Position numbers and translations under genes: made by a program
Notes under the pieces: generated by a model
The model's input: only the letters and a program-made list of their open reading frames with translations
Told to the model about the DNA's origin: nothing
Database searches by the model: none
Shown here: positions 43,836 to 54,298 of the stretch, piece by piece
Layout of the letters: each line of letters opens with the position of its first letter
Position numbering within the stretch: the first letter of the stretch is position 1
Assembly (NCBI GenBank): GCA_036924285.1
Contig: JAYKYS010000004.1
Span: forward strand, 32,520,001 to 32,584,000
Source of the DNA: Asterella californica
Lineage: Eukaryota; Streptophyta; Marchantiopsida; Marchantiales; Aytoniaceae
DNA length: 64,000 nt
Reading direction: 5' to 3'

Positions 43836-44046
43836 TACAATTTTTCTGCTGTCTGGAGAAAAAGCATACAAGATGTAGCAGCAAACAGTCCAACAGTGCC
43901 CGAACGTATAGCGGACCAGAGTACTATAACTGCGCACATTTACTGCTCAATACTACGTACATCTATAAACACTCTGTACAGTTTTTACAGGGCCCGATTC
44001 CGCTGTGTACAGAAAGACGTAGCGGCAAAGAGTGCAACAATTCGAG
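43836..44046. repeat. Degenerate direct repeat near left end of the HUH element
   Basis: TACAGTTTGTACAATTTTTC at 43836 and TACAGTTTTTACAGGGCCCG at 43977 begin two related segments of about 70 bases, each ending GTAGC(A/G)GCAAA(C/G)AGT. Spacing is about 140 bases. Confidence 0.5.
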
Positions 44047-44279
44047 CAGACAACCCCAGCAGAGAGCGAAGTCTGTCGTTACACCTCCTCGCTTCCTCCG
44101 ATACTTTCCACTCTTGCAGGGTCAGGTGTCATTCCTGAGCTCACAGACAACAAAATAGTGAGCAATGTAACTGGATATACGCGAACATATAATATGGATA
44201 TTATCTTCATAAGCCCTGTTCGCTCTGAGGTTACTCTCCAGTGCGCTACATATGGGCATGTACTCAAGTAAGATCTGCA

Positions 44280-45709
44280 CGTCCTGAAAGTTGAGCACGA
44301 GCCTCGTCCTTTGCACGCAAGGTCAGCTACAGTGATAGTTTCAAGACGAACTATAGCCTTCCAGAGAGAATCACTCCTGGTCTTTTGGATTCCACATGCC
44401 ATCAGCCATCTGCACTAAGGAGTGTACTTACAGATCTAATCATGGACTTCAAGCACGTTCTCAAAGTTGTACCTAACGGATGCTTGCTTCTATACTTGTT
44501 GAACTGGAAGGGCACGCTGGAGAATATTGTTGTGGTTTAATTCGACGCGGTTTTTTGTATCTACAGCACCGAAAAGAGTAAACAGCTCTTCTCCATCCTG
44601 AAGCATACTGTCAATAATATTCTTCATGGACGATTTGTGGTGATCCTCAGCCTTGTCTTTCATGCAATAGTCCGCCATACCTACGAAGGTATGGAGGCCT
44701 CTATTAGTCAAAGATTTGATGCAAACTTCCCCTTCCACAAGTCTGTCGACTCCTTTCCACCCAAGAACTGTGAGCAAACGTTGCTTCACTTGTAAACTAC
44801 TGGTAGCTTCAAGACAGATAACACCTTGTACATGCAGATGCAGAAGACTTCTCTCTCTTTCAATGGACAGCAAACCGCCATCTTGGAGAAAGCGACACAA
44901 AAGCAGCCAATACTTGTCGATATTAAAGTCCCCCTCGGTGCAATTGACAGTAACAAATAGCTCAAGTCGTTTCAAGATGGCTATCCGACGTGTTGTCGTC
45001 AGAGGTGGCAGCGTCTGATGATGAGCTCTTGCTGCTCGTCTGAGCACCATGTCCGAAAGGAAAGTGTTTACAAGCAAATCTAAATACTTTCGGATCTATG
45101 TCGTGGCAAATGCAGTGGATACAGTTTAGACGATATATACCAACTACTGTAGGTTTCAGAAGATGACCATCGCTACCGAACTGAAGGAACTTTGGGTAGG
45201 AAAACAGAATCAAAGCCTCTTCTGTACTGATATAATGGAAAGGATCAACAACTGCCTGAAGACAAGTTCGAGGTATGGAGAAAGATTTACAGATGAGGAC
45301 ATAATTGAGCGCGGGAAGTAAGAATTCTGGCGGTACACAACTGTAATGAAAATCTATATACACATAAGACCTATACCTGTAGAGGTCAACATCAGAGAAG
45401 GACAGCAGATTTCTGTAATAAACAGGATACGGGGGTAAACTGACAGGTCTCCGAAAACGATCGACAGGACACGACACAGACTGATGAGAGCAAACGGCCT
45501 CCAAGGGGTCAAAACTGATGTCCCGCACCTCCTCTCCACCTGGGAGTAGACAGAACAGAGACAAGTTCATCATCATCAATAACTCGAGCAACGGGAATAG
45601 AGAGAATAGATAAAATATCGTCATCCACAAGTTCATCGTCGACATCGTCAAGGTGATTGGCATTCGAGGGCTCGCAGCTATGAACTAGGACGTCCGACAT
45701 GAAGAGCAT
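44280..45709 (-). pseudogene. Rep-like HUH (Y1) endonuclease
   Basis: Three successive frames on the minus strand. N-terminal: 45709-45545 (ATG; MLFMSDVLVHSCEPSNANHL, then Asp-rich). Middle: about 45545-44990 (...FDPLEAVCSHQS..., Cys/His-rich CIHCICHDIDPKVFRFACKH, Ser-rich linker). C-terminal: about 44990-44490. The last holds a motif-I-like strand (ELFVTVNC), the metal-binding HUH motif HLHVQGV (His at 44840-44838 and 44834-44832) and the catalytic-tyrosine motif YCMK (44669-44658), the YxxK signature of CRESS-virus Rep and related endonucleases. After a stop at 44490, similarity may continue (SLWKAIVRLETITVAD near 44360). Such enzymes nick one DNA strand and attach to it through the Tyr to start rolling-circle replication or transposition. 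No helicase domain is visible. Both frame changes are +1. Confidence 0.65.
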
Positions 45710-46023
45710 AGAGAAAGTAGGAGAAGTAGTGAGAAATGAAAAACTTATCCCCCGGGTCGTTGTCTATTCGCAATCCCATCGCTGGAGACCAAAATGCATG
45801 CAATCTAGTTCAAGACGTGTATGCTGTATCTCCCAGCAGATGTCGATACAGCAAACAGTTCGGGGCGAAAATGGCAGCTTGCAAGATGAGCAGCCATGAC
45901 GGCAGCTTGCAGCAGGTTCTACCGGTCTCCCATCGCACCACCTTGAACAGTCCAGCCACCGCTGTCGAACTCCTGGTGTCCACCAATCGCAAGAACAAGT
46001 TTGACGTAAGGAGAACAGATCGA

Positions 46024-46360
46024 CGGAAAGAAGAGAATCGACCGATCGAGGAGAACGAAGCGAGCGAGGAGAATCATGCAACCGCAGAGACCCGCATTGC
46101 AGCAGTCAATCCTTGTCAGCACCAACCCGGTCTCCAGCAATAGCGATGGCAATCAAATGATTACAAGAAGAAAGAGAATTCATGCCGAATGACTGCTAGG
46201 CAAAGAAGACAATAGACCGACGACAACCGAGCGACCGAGCAGAATCACAGGATTCTGCAGTCGACTAGCAACGATAAGCAATCGCTGTTAACGAAACAGA
46301 AAGAAGAGAAGCGACCGAGCGACGAGAAGAGATCGCAAGGAACCGAGTTGAACGAGAAGC
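46024..46360. repeat. Degenerate GA/CGA-rich repeats upstream of the HUH gene
   Basis: Segments starting AAGAAGAGAATCGACCGA (46029), AAGAAGACAATAGACCGA (46205) and AAGAAGAGAAGCGACCGA (46301) are related copies. They lie between the gene start and the right arm and have no coding sense. Confidence 0.45.
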
Positions 46361-46415
46361 ACATGCACGATTCGTCCATGAATGAGGTCGAGGACAAAAA
46401 GGATTCTCGCAAAAG

Positions 46416-46800
46416 CGGCATGTCCAACCCAAGTACGCAAGGTGGCAAGTCCCGAGGTCATGCCGTCTAATCAATACGAAGGTGTCATATTCTTCTATCA
46501 ATGATATAGCCGTCCCCATTACAGCGAATTCAAAACTCTCAGATACGGCGGCCAATGTTTTTACAGCACCCATTCCTTCAAGCTAGTAGCCCACTTCCTG
46601 CCACTTGCTGTACAAGGCAGTGGGCTCAGCGGCATGTCCCGCCCAAGTTCGCAAGTCCCCAAGTCATGCCGTTTAATTAATGCCAACCTGCCATTTCTTG
46701 CAGCAATGAAGCCACGACCGTTATAGCCCTTTAACAACTGATTCAAAATTTCCAGATTACAGCTAAATGTACGGCAGCCAATGGTTTTACGATGAACACT
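46416..46800. repeat. Tandem duplication at right end of the HUH element
   Basis: A unit starting GCGGCATGTCC(A/C)(A/G)CCCAAGT occurs at about 46418 and again at 46630, each followed by GTCATGCCGT(C/T)TAAT and, further on, related ATTCAAAA(C/T)T(C/T)(C/T)(C/A) and CGGC(G/A)GCCAATG words. So the terminal repeat is present in at least one extra diverged copy. Confidence 0.6.
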
Positions 46801-46967
46801 TGCTGAACATACGAGCCCAGTGGTTGCCTGTACAAGGCCGTGGGGAATGATATTCACACCAGAAAATTGATACTTGTCTCGCTTTCCAACAAGAGCAGTG
46901 ACGCAAAATGAGACCTGGAAAGTCTAATTTTAGATCTTTGGTTAACTTATCTCTATGTATGCATATT

Positions 46968-47641
46968 TTTTATTTTTTTATTTTTTAATTAAACAGCCAC
47001 TGTCGGCCTCGATTTATTATCAACAGCTAAAGGCGCCACCCTTAACAGAATTCCGGCCCGAGAGGCTCGCGCCCGATCTCTTTCTCCGAGCCCCCTATCA
47101 CTACCCTTCCGCCCCTCGCGGTACCCCTTCGCCTCACCCGTCTCGAGGGTGCGGCCCGGGTTGCGGCTCTCGAAGTAATCATTCTCGTGCCTCCTAGCTT
47201 TTTCGCCCGCCTCGAGAAACCAACCCCAGTCACCACCATCGTCGTCATTGCTACACGCCACGCAGGAGGTCTTCGTGAGCACCGGCGTGATGTAGATGTC
47301 AATCTGCTTCTGCTTCGCCTTCTCCCGCCTCCCCAGATACGCACACATCGTCAGTTTAGGATTGAGATCAATGTCGTCGCCTCTGACAACCTGCTGGTGC
47401 TGACGACCCCCCCTCTTTTCGATCGTCTGGGCCCCCAACACGCCCACCGAGATAATACTACAGACTTTCTTGTCTTTCGAGATCCTTTGCAAAGTCGTCT
47501 TTGTACTCGAGTGCTTTCCTCCTGTGAATCTGTGCAGATTGGTCCCACCCCTCCCCGTCGACTTGTCAGGCTTCCCCGAACCTTCCACCTCGATATCCTC
47601 CTTCGGAGACGAGAGGGCCGAGACCTCCGCGGAGCCGCCGT
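46968..47641 (-). mobile_element. LINE, 3' portion with A-rich tail
   Basis: GC-rich DNA that ends abruptly at an A-rich tail on the minus strand (AAAAAATAAAAAAATAAAAAA, near 46968-46991) followed by AT-rich flank. It continues the LINE that resumes at 54957 on the other side of E2, whose 4-bp duplication CCGT joins the two. It holds a long minus frame (to 46989), but in the uninterrupted LINE this frame is closed a few codons upstream, so I read it as 3' UTR. Confidence 0.55.
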
Positions 47642-48295
47642 TGTCGTGTTGTGGATTGGCTAGGGTGTGAAACCACCACATATCCTTCGTACGTGTTTGG
47701 TGTTGAGGAGCCATTGGGACCTTATCGTGTCAAAAGATAAGGCTCCACGTGGACGATCCGTGTACTCTTCGCTGAGTGGAGATAAGAGTAGTACTCTTGT
47801 CGTCACATGTGAGATTGATGTATAAGAAGAGAGGTGCGCGGAGCTTGAGATATAGAGTGTAGAGTATCCAAGTCTAGTGGGATGTGATCAGTATCATCGG
47901 ATGAAGTAAGCGGCAGTGCGAGTGGTAGGCATGAACGGAGAACCCTTTCGTGCTCCTGATCTTCCACTTGCGCATCCGTTCGTCATTAAGATCCATTGTC
48001 TGCCGCGAGATCACTTTCGAGTATTTATGGTAGCTCATTGGGGAGAGTCGTTTATGGCTGCGGTGATGGCAGGAACAGGTTGCCCGTGCTTGTTACCCCG
48101 GTCCTGTTCCTAGTCGAGTAGGAGAGAGATCTGCCGAGAGGACGTGAGGATATCGTAGCGAGAAAGGTTCAAAGTGTACTTGGAGATCAGAGAGAGGTTT
48201 GGGTGGTCACTGGTTCTGAGTCACGGAGTGCGACACGTACTCTCTACAGCTAGATACCCGGTGTATTCCCAGATAAGAAAGCACGTCACACGACA
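47642..48295 (+). repeat. 5' LTR of E2
   Basis: 654 bp. TATA-like GTATAAGAAG at 47820-47829. The LTR frame 47916-48113 recurs at 54573-54770 in the 3' LTR and is not a gene. Confidence 0.93.
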
Positions 48296-48297
48296 GT

Positions 48298-48315
48298 TGG
48301 TGAACTCGACGTGAA
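48298..48315 (+). other. Primer-binding site of E2
   Basis: TGGTGAACTCGACGTGAA, two bases after the LTR. It is identical over 18 nt to the W site at 586-603 (minus). Confidence 0.65.
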
Positions 48316-48360
48316 ACTTCTGGGGTGGAGAGTTAGTGAAGTTCTTCTCAGAACTTTACC

Positions 48361-50092
48361 ATGGCCGAGAGACAAGGAGTTGGAAACCCTTCGGGCACGA
48401 TTCCGCTGCAGCTTGATCCTGCTATAGGGCAAATGTTCCAAGCATTTGCTCTGTACATGGATCAACAACAAGCTGTTCAGCGAAAGGAGGCGATGGCTAC
48501 CAAGGCTTTGCATTCGGTGGTGGGGACATTGGATCAGTTTGAAGGGAGAAACATCTCCAAGTACATCACCTGAAGTTCACCATAAACATCACCTGAAGTT
48601 CTATTCTCGAGAGATGGAGCTGAGTAAGGTACCAGAGAGGGAGATGGTACGGACGTTTGAGCTCGCTGTTGTCCCGGAGTTACGGGAACATGTGAAGGGG
48701 CTCATTCAAGCTCATGGGGCTAACTGGGAGGAGTTTTCTCTTCAGTTGAAGGAGGAATACTCTTTGGAGGATGCAGATCGAGTGACTAAGAAGTCATTCA
48801 TGGAGTGGGTGAACAAACCCAACAAGGAACTAGTTGCTACCGAACTACTTCGGGAGTTTGAGAGACAGTTTCTTCAACTATCTCGGATGGAGAAGCTCAC
48901 ACTTGAGAATGACAAAGTGGAGCTATTTTTACAGTCAGCCAACAGCGAGCTACAAAGGGAGTTAGAGTTGCTGTTGGAAGATCGGACGAAAGACAATGGT
49001 CTTACATCTGATTGGAAGAACGTTAGCGAAGCAGTGGGAGTACTTGCGAAGCGAGAATATCGAAGAGGGAAGGTGGTTGTGACTCAAGCACCAAGACCAC
49101 CACCTATTGTGATACCACGAAGGCAACCAACGGTGCAGACTGCTCCTCTACCTACTATTTCACTTCCTACTATTCCTATCACTACGGTTGTACCACAACG
49201 GAATCAAGCAATGGAAGATTTGGAGAAGAAGATGAGAGACTTACAGATCAAGTTGACAAGGTTGGAGGAGAAGGATGGGGCACCTGAAGGGAGACCTGCA
49301 CCAAAACAAGGATATGTTCAGAGGTGTATTTGGTGTGACAACACCGACCATCAACGGAAGGAATGCGGGAGTTTCACTGATGCCTTGCAGCAAGGTATAA
49401 TTTTCTGGAAGGAAGGAAAGATCGCCTTGAGAGACAACGGAGAGACTCTGAGGACCAACTTCGGTAGAGGAGGGATGAAGAAAGTTTTGGAGGATCATCT
49501 AACAATGCATGATGTGGCATCGGTAGAAGTTTCTACCTATGGAGTCGAGGTGATTAGCAAAAAGGAGAGTGCCTTTTTGAAACATGAGGATACCACTGAT
49601 ATGTGGAGTCACGCTGTGAGCACGAACAGAAAGGGGAAAATGGCAAGGGAGGAGTTGCTCAGAACAGCCACAGCAATCAGGAGTGCTACTGGATGGGATG
49701 ATCCCGTAGATGCTATGTCCGTTCATGCCTACGTAGCCAAGGCTCAACATGAAGCTATCATGGAAGAGAAGCGTAGGAGAGACGAGGCTGGTCCAAGTGA
49801 GGAGAGAGCGGCTCCCAAGAGGCAACTAAGAGGAGATAGACTCCGACTGGAGACTGCACCTCTACGAGAAGAAGCTATGGATGACGTCCTACCTTCTGGG
49901 AGTGCAGAGAAGGGTAAGGGTAGGGAGAAGGGCAAAGCTCCCATGTATAAGCTGCAATCAGACATTGAAGCAGCAACCAACATGAAAGAGGTGTTGCAGG
50001 AGAAGGTGCTCAATACAAAGATTGAGTTTACCTTGCGAGAGATCCTCGGGATTGCGAAGAAGGAGTTTCATGATGTCATCATCGACATTTGA
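48361..50092 (+). pseudogene. E2 Gag polyprotein, broken by a 28-nt insertion
   Basis: It starts at the ATG at 48361 (MAERQGVGNPSGTIPLQLDP). After ...EGRNISKY an extra 28 nt (about 48563-48590, containing a second copy of CTGAAGTTC) shifts the frame and creates a stop. Downstream the frame is open to TGA 50090-50092. In order: ...SREMELSKVPEREMVRTFEL..., ...DRVTKKSFMEWVNKPNKE..., ...REFERQFLQLSRMEKLTLE..., a Pro-rich part, the CCHC knuckle CIWCDNTDHQRKEC, and ...FTLREILGIAKKEFHDVIID. E1 and W lack the 28 nt at this position, so it is a mutation of this copy. Confidence 0.85.
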
Positions 50093-50736
50093 CGAGAGAG
50101 ACCGCAGTGTCCAGTGCTCTAGACACAGTGATTACAGAGGAAGAGGAGCGAGAGTTGGTTCATTCTTACAACACTCGTAAAGTTCGGTTTGATGTGGATA
50201 AGGAAGAGGACGATAAGATCTCTAGTCATTACACTAGAGGGCATTGGGCAAGAGCCACTACTGAAACCTTAGTGAATGTAGGAGAGATGAAAGATCCGGT
50301 GGTTGCTCTCATCGATCATGGATCTGAGATCAATATTGTCTCTAAAGACATCTACAAGCAGGGTGGATGGCCTGTTGATATAGATCATGGTTGGATGATC
50401 CGAGCAGCAAACAACACACGAGGAGAACTCTATGGTGCTTGTCCGGATGTGAAGGTGAAGATAGGGAATGTGGCACTTGAACAAAACTTCTTTGTTCAAG
50501 ATACTACTTCCTATCCGGTTATTCTTGGTCAACCATTCATTACAGCTGTAAGGATGGAGACTAAGGTGTTGGATGACGGTTCTGCTTATGCTCGGATCAG
50601 GAGTCAGGATGGCAAAACAACGGTACAGTTCTTGACTGTGTCTGCTAATCATGAGCGTAACCGAGATTACTTGCGGAGCGTGTCTCTACCCAGAGTCACT
50701 GAAGAGTTTAAGGATTTTTCTAGAGGGCCACTATAG
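50089..50736 (+). CDS. E2 protease
   Basis: Frame -1 relative to gag, overlapping its stop codon. It contains ...RGHWARATTETLVNVGEM..., then the active-site motif ALIDHGSEINIVSKDIY (DHG in place of D(S/T)G), ...YPVILGQPFITAVRMETKV... and ends with TAG 50734-50736. There is no ATG near its start, so it would be made by frameshifting from gag, unless a one-base deletion has occurred. It processes Gag-Pol. Confidence 0.75.
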   Translation: MTRETAVSSALDTVITEEEERELVHSYNTRKVRFDVDKEEDDKISSHYTRGHWARATTETLVNVGEMKDPVVALIDHGSEINIVSKDIYKQGGWPVDIDHGWMIRAANNTRGELYGACPDVKVKIGNVALEQNFFVQDTTSYPVILGQPFITAVRMETKVLDDGSAYARIRSQDGKTTVQFLTVSANHERNRDYLRSVSLPRVTEEFKDFSRGPL

Positions 50737-50739
50737 AGC

Positions 50740-53700
50740 GAGAGTATAGTGGTACCGATACACAAGAGAAGGTACTCTCGTTGGAGAAGGATAGTGCCTT
50801 TTGTACAGGAGTGGTGAGATATTCAGAGAGTGGATTTGCTGTGTATACACAGCTTGCTGATCTTCAGAAATGGGAGAAGAAAGCTGTGCAAAGAACCCAA
50901 AAAGATCTAAAAAAGGTTGGTGTGCTTAGTGAGGAGGATAACATAGAGGGCGTTTACATGGAGATGGATTTGGATGATCCTTTGGAAGAACTTCGTAAGG
51001 CTGAACAAGGGAATGAAGACCAAGTTGTCTACATATGTTCTATGGAGCTTTACTCGGCTATAGAGTCATTCCAGATACCTGAAGTCAGAGTTGAGACCAG
51101 GTATAAAACGGTGGATAAAAAGATGAAGCCGGTTGCACAACCGCTACCTAGCGACTCTGACCAACGAGTTCAACAAGCCTCAAAGGAGAAGAGCTTACGG
51201 TATCCTGATCAGATAGGTCACAAGTTTACAGAAGCTACGCTTAAGGAGTTGAAGGTTGGTTCTACAGATTTTCTTCTACCTGCTGAGGAGAAGGAGTTCA
51301 AGGAGATGTTAAGTAGGCACGGGAAAACATTTGCTTTTGAGCCTTCAGATATTGGGTGTGTAGATCCAAGCGTTGTAGCACCGATGATCATATTTACGGT
51401 ACCGCATACGCCTTGGGACTTGAGACCAATTCCCGTACCTAGGGCACATCTGCCTAAGCTTATGGAGCTTCTAAAGGAGAAGATGCGGATGAGAATCCTT
51501 GAGCCATCGTTTGCACCGTATTCCAGCCGTTGGTTTACAGTGCCGAAGAAGAGCGGAGCGCTACGGTTCATTCAGGATATGCAATCGGTGAATCAGGTGA
51601 CCATCAGAAATACGGGGATCGGACCTATTGTGGGGGAGTTTGCTGAAGCATTCGCTGGTAGAGCCATTTACTCGATAGGAGACCTTTACTCTGGATACGA
51701 TCAGTTTCAGCTTGCTGAAAAGAGTAGAGATGTCACTACTATGAGGACACCGTTGGGTTTGGTGAGGATGTGCACATTGCCGCAGGGGGCAACAAATTCT
51801 GTTGCACACATGATGAACGGGATGAACAAAGTTCTTCGAGACTTCATCCCGGAGAAGACCATGCCTTTCTTAGATGACATTCCAATCAAAGGATGTGTAG
51901 AGGAGCAGAAGGATGAGAGAGTCGATCAGAGGGGGTGTCGAAAATTTGTGGCTGATCATATTCTAGATTGTGATCAGATTTTATCACGGCTCGGGGAGGT
52001 TCACTTGACACTATCTGGTGCTAAGTCTTCGTTTGGAGTTCGAGAAGTTGTGATTGTGGGGCACTTATGCGGATGGTTTGGTCGCAAACCTGATCCTAAC
52101 AAGGTGGATGCCATACAGCGGATGAAGGACACATGTAGCTCAACAACAGAGGTGCAAAGGTTCTTAGGAGCTTGCGTGTTTTATCATGTGTGGATTTCTC
52201 ATTTTGCTCATGTATCAGATCCACTCTATGGTCTTTTACGGAAGAGCACGAAGTTCAGATGGGAGGAGAGGCATATCGAAGCGGTGCAGAAGCTGAAGCA
52301 GTTGTTGTCTTCTCCACCTGTGCTACGAAGGGTGAGTTATGAAGATGGCAAACACGTGATAATCACGGTTGATACAAGTCCGATAGTCATTGGGTGGGCA
52401 GTGGGACAAGATGATGAGGATGGAAATCGGTTTGCAATCAGATTTGGAGCCAAAGTGTTGAGTGAACGACAGCGAAACTACCCACAAGTAAAGCGAGAGC
52501 TATGGGGGGTAGTTACTGCGATGAAAGTTGAGAAGGACTATTTGATTGGAGCACCGGTGATAGTGGAGACGGATTGTTTGCCACTGTTAGGGATGATTAC
52601 GAATTGTAACACCCCTGATATCGCTATGTTGCGATGGATTGCCTATATCAAGTCATTGAATCCGGAATTTAGACACATAGCGGGAAAAGATAACCCGGTA
52701 GCAGATATGTTGTCTAGGGCCAGATATGAGGATGAAGAGGATTTGACAGAAGACACAGAGGATATAGGCACGACCGTCTTTTATAGAGCTCAGAAGGGAA
52801 TGAAGGAGCATCAAAACTCATTCATGGAGGAGCTATACGAAGGAGAATGGTTAGACATTGGGCGTTATCTTGGTTCGCTGACCAAGCAACCAGAATGGAA
52901 TGATGCTCAGTTCAAACAGATCAGGAGGAAGGCTTACAACTACATACAACAAGGGGGCTATCTGTGGAAGCGCGCCAAGCGGAGTGGCGAGATGCCGCAA
53001 CGGGTTGTGTGTAAGCAAGAGATGCAAACCCAGCTCATTCAAGAATTCCATGAGAGCTTATGGGCTGGACATCGGGGTATTTATGCCACCTTTACGAAAC
53101 TCAAAGAGAGATATTGGTGGCGTAACATGTACAGAGATGTAGTGCGATTTGTGGAGACGTGTGTAACTTGTCAGATGTACTCTGACATCCGGCATCGAGA
53201 TGAGCTTCATCCTACGTATCCACTTGCAATGCATTACAAGTGGGTAGTAGATCTGGTTACGATGCCGGTTGGGATATGGCAGATGAGATACTTGGTTTTG
53301 GCACGGGAGGATCTATCGAACCAAGTCGAAGGACGCGCTCTGCGCACAAACACTACAGAAGGGGTGTGCAGATTTCTACTTGAAGATGTGATCTGCAGAT
53401 ACGGATGTGTTGGGAAGATTACAGCAGACCGCGGAGAACTGAATGCTCACGAAGCTGATATGTTCTTCAAGAGGCGGGGAATCAAGTTAGCTCTTACCAT
53501 GGCTTACAACCCAGAAGGAAATGCAAAGAGTGAGCGCGGTCATCCTCCCATCAGGAAAGCGATTGTGAAAGCTTGCAACGGAAGGGTGAGAGAATGACCA
53601 AGGCTTCTATCATTTGCTCTATGGGCCGATCGTACAACTCATAGCTCGGTGACCGGATACATGCCAGCAGAACTAATGCAAGGGCAAAAACCGATCATGT

Positions 53701-54236
53701 CTATCGAAGAGCAAATACCTACTTGGAGTGTTCTACCTTGGGAAGATAATCTCTCTAGAGAGGATCTTCTCGCTCTTAGGATTCGTCAGTTGGAGCGGAG
53801 ACCAGAGGATGTAGAGCTAGCTCTGGAACGGTTACAAAAAGCTCGCTTGAAGAACAAAGACAAATTTGATAAGCGACATCGACTACGACCTAAGAAGATC
53901 CAGGAAGAGGATTGGGTGTTGGTATATGATAGCAGCTTGGATAACCAACATAGAGCGTTGAGAAAGTTTTCTAAACGCTGGTTTGGGCCTTACGTGGTTG
54001 TTCGTATTCATGACAACGCCACATACGTACTACGTGAGTTGGATGGTGCACGGCTTAAAGTTCCGATTGCAGGAAAACGGATAAAACTCTTTAAGCGACG
54101 AGGTGAAGACCCAGACATTGAAGAGACCAGTATCGAGTTTGATCTCTCTCAAGATCAAGATGAGAGTCTAGATGAGAGCGTAGAACCCGAGGGGGAGACT
54201 CCCGAAGAAGAAGATGAGGAAGAAGTGGTATGATGC
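50740..54236 (+). pseudogene. E2 Pol: reverse transcriptase, RNase H, integrase (one TGA)
   Basis: One frame with a single stop, TGA at 53595-53597, where E1 has Trp (REWPRLL). RT: ...RPIPVPRAHLPKLMELLKEK..., SRWFTVPKKSGALRFIQDMQ, LPQGATNS, and FLDD as the catalytic box (near 51868-51880). RNase H: ITVDTS, RELWG, ETDCLPLLG. Integrase: HESLWAGHRG...CVTCQ finger, WVVDLVTMP, TADRGEL, PEGNAKSERGH (Asp, Asp, Glu; about 34 residues between the last two), then ...FDKRHRLRPKKIQEEDWVL... and an acidic tail ...EEEDEEEVV; no chromodomain. It copies the element's RNA and inserts the DNA. It is in the -1 frame relative to the protease. Confidence 0.9.
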
Positions 54237-54298
54237 CAACCACAACGTATGATTAGGTTGGTGCATACCAGAGGATGCACAGGTTCAGAGGGGGTGGA

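Larger units (their letters stand above)
43600..46844 (-). mobile_element. Decayed HUH-endonuclease transposon bounded by inverted repeats
   Basis: About 3.2 kb. The left end (43600-43781) and the right end (46844-46639) are inverted copies of each other: CCCCACGGCCTTGTACAGG, then CTGGGCTCGTATGTTCAGCA, then ACCATTGGCTGCC, then GACTTGCGAACTTGGGCGG. Identity is high over the first 155 bases, then an insertion occurs on the right. Both ends also hold degenerate tandem repeats. The interior encodes a Rep-like HUH protein on the minus strand. No target duplication is evident. The structure recalls the HUH transposons called Replitrons, but the family assignment is inference. Confidence 0.6.

Noticed and set aside
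43599..44158. Plus-strand frames of 179 and 128 codons at left end of the HUH element
   Set aside because: They overlap the inverted-repeat arm and the degenerate repeats, in two frames at once, without motifs.
46989..47714. 241-codon minus-strand frame
   Set aside because: Its start lies inside the E2 LTR. Before E2 inserted, the frame was closed by a stop near 54970. Treated as LINE 3' UTR.
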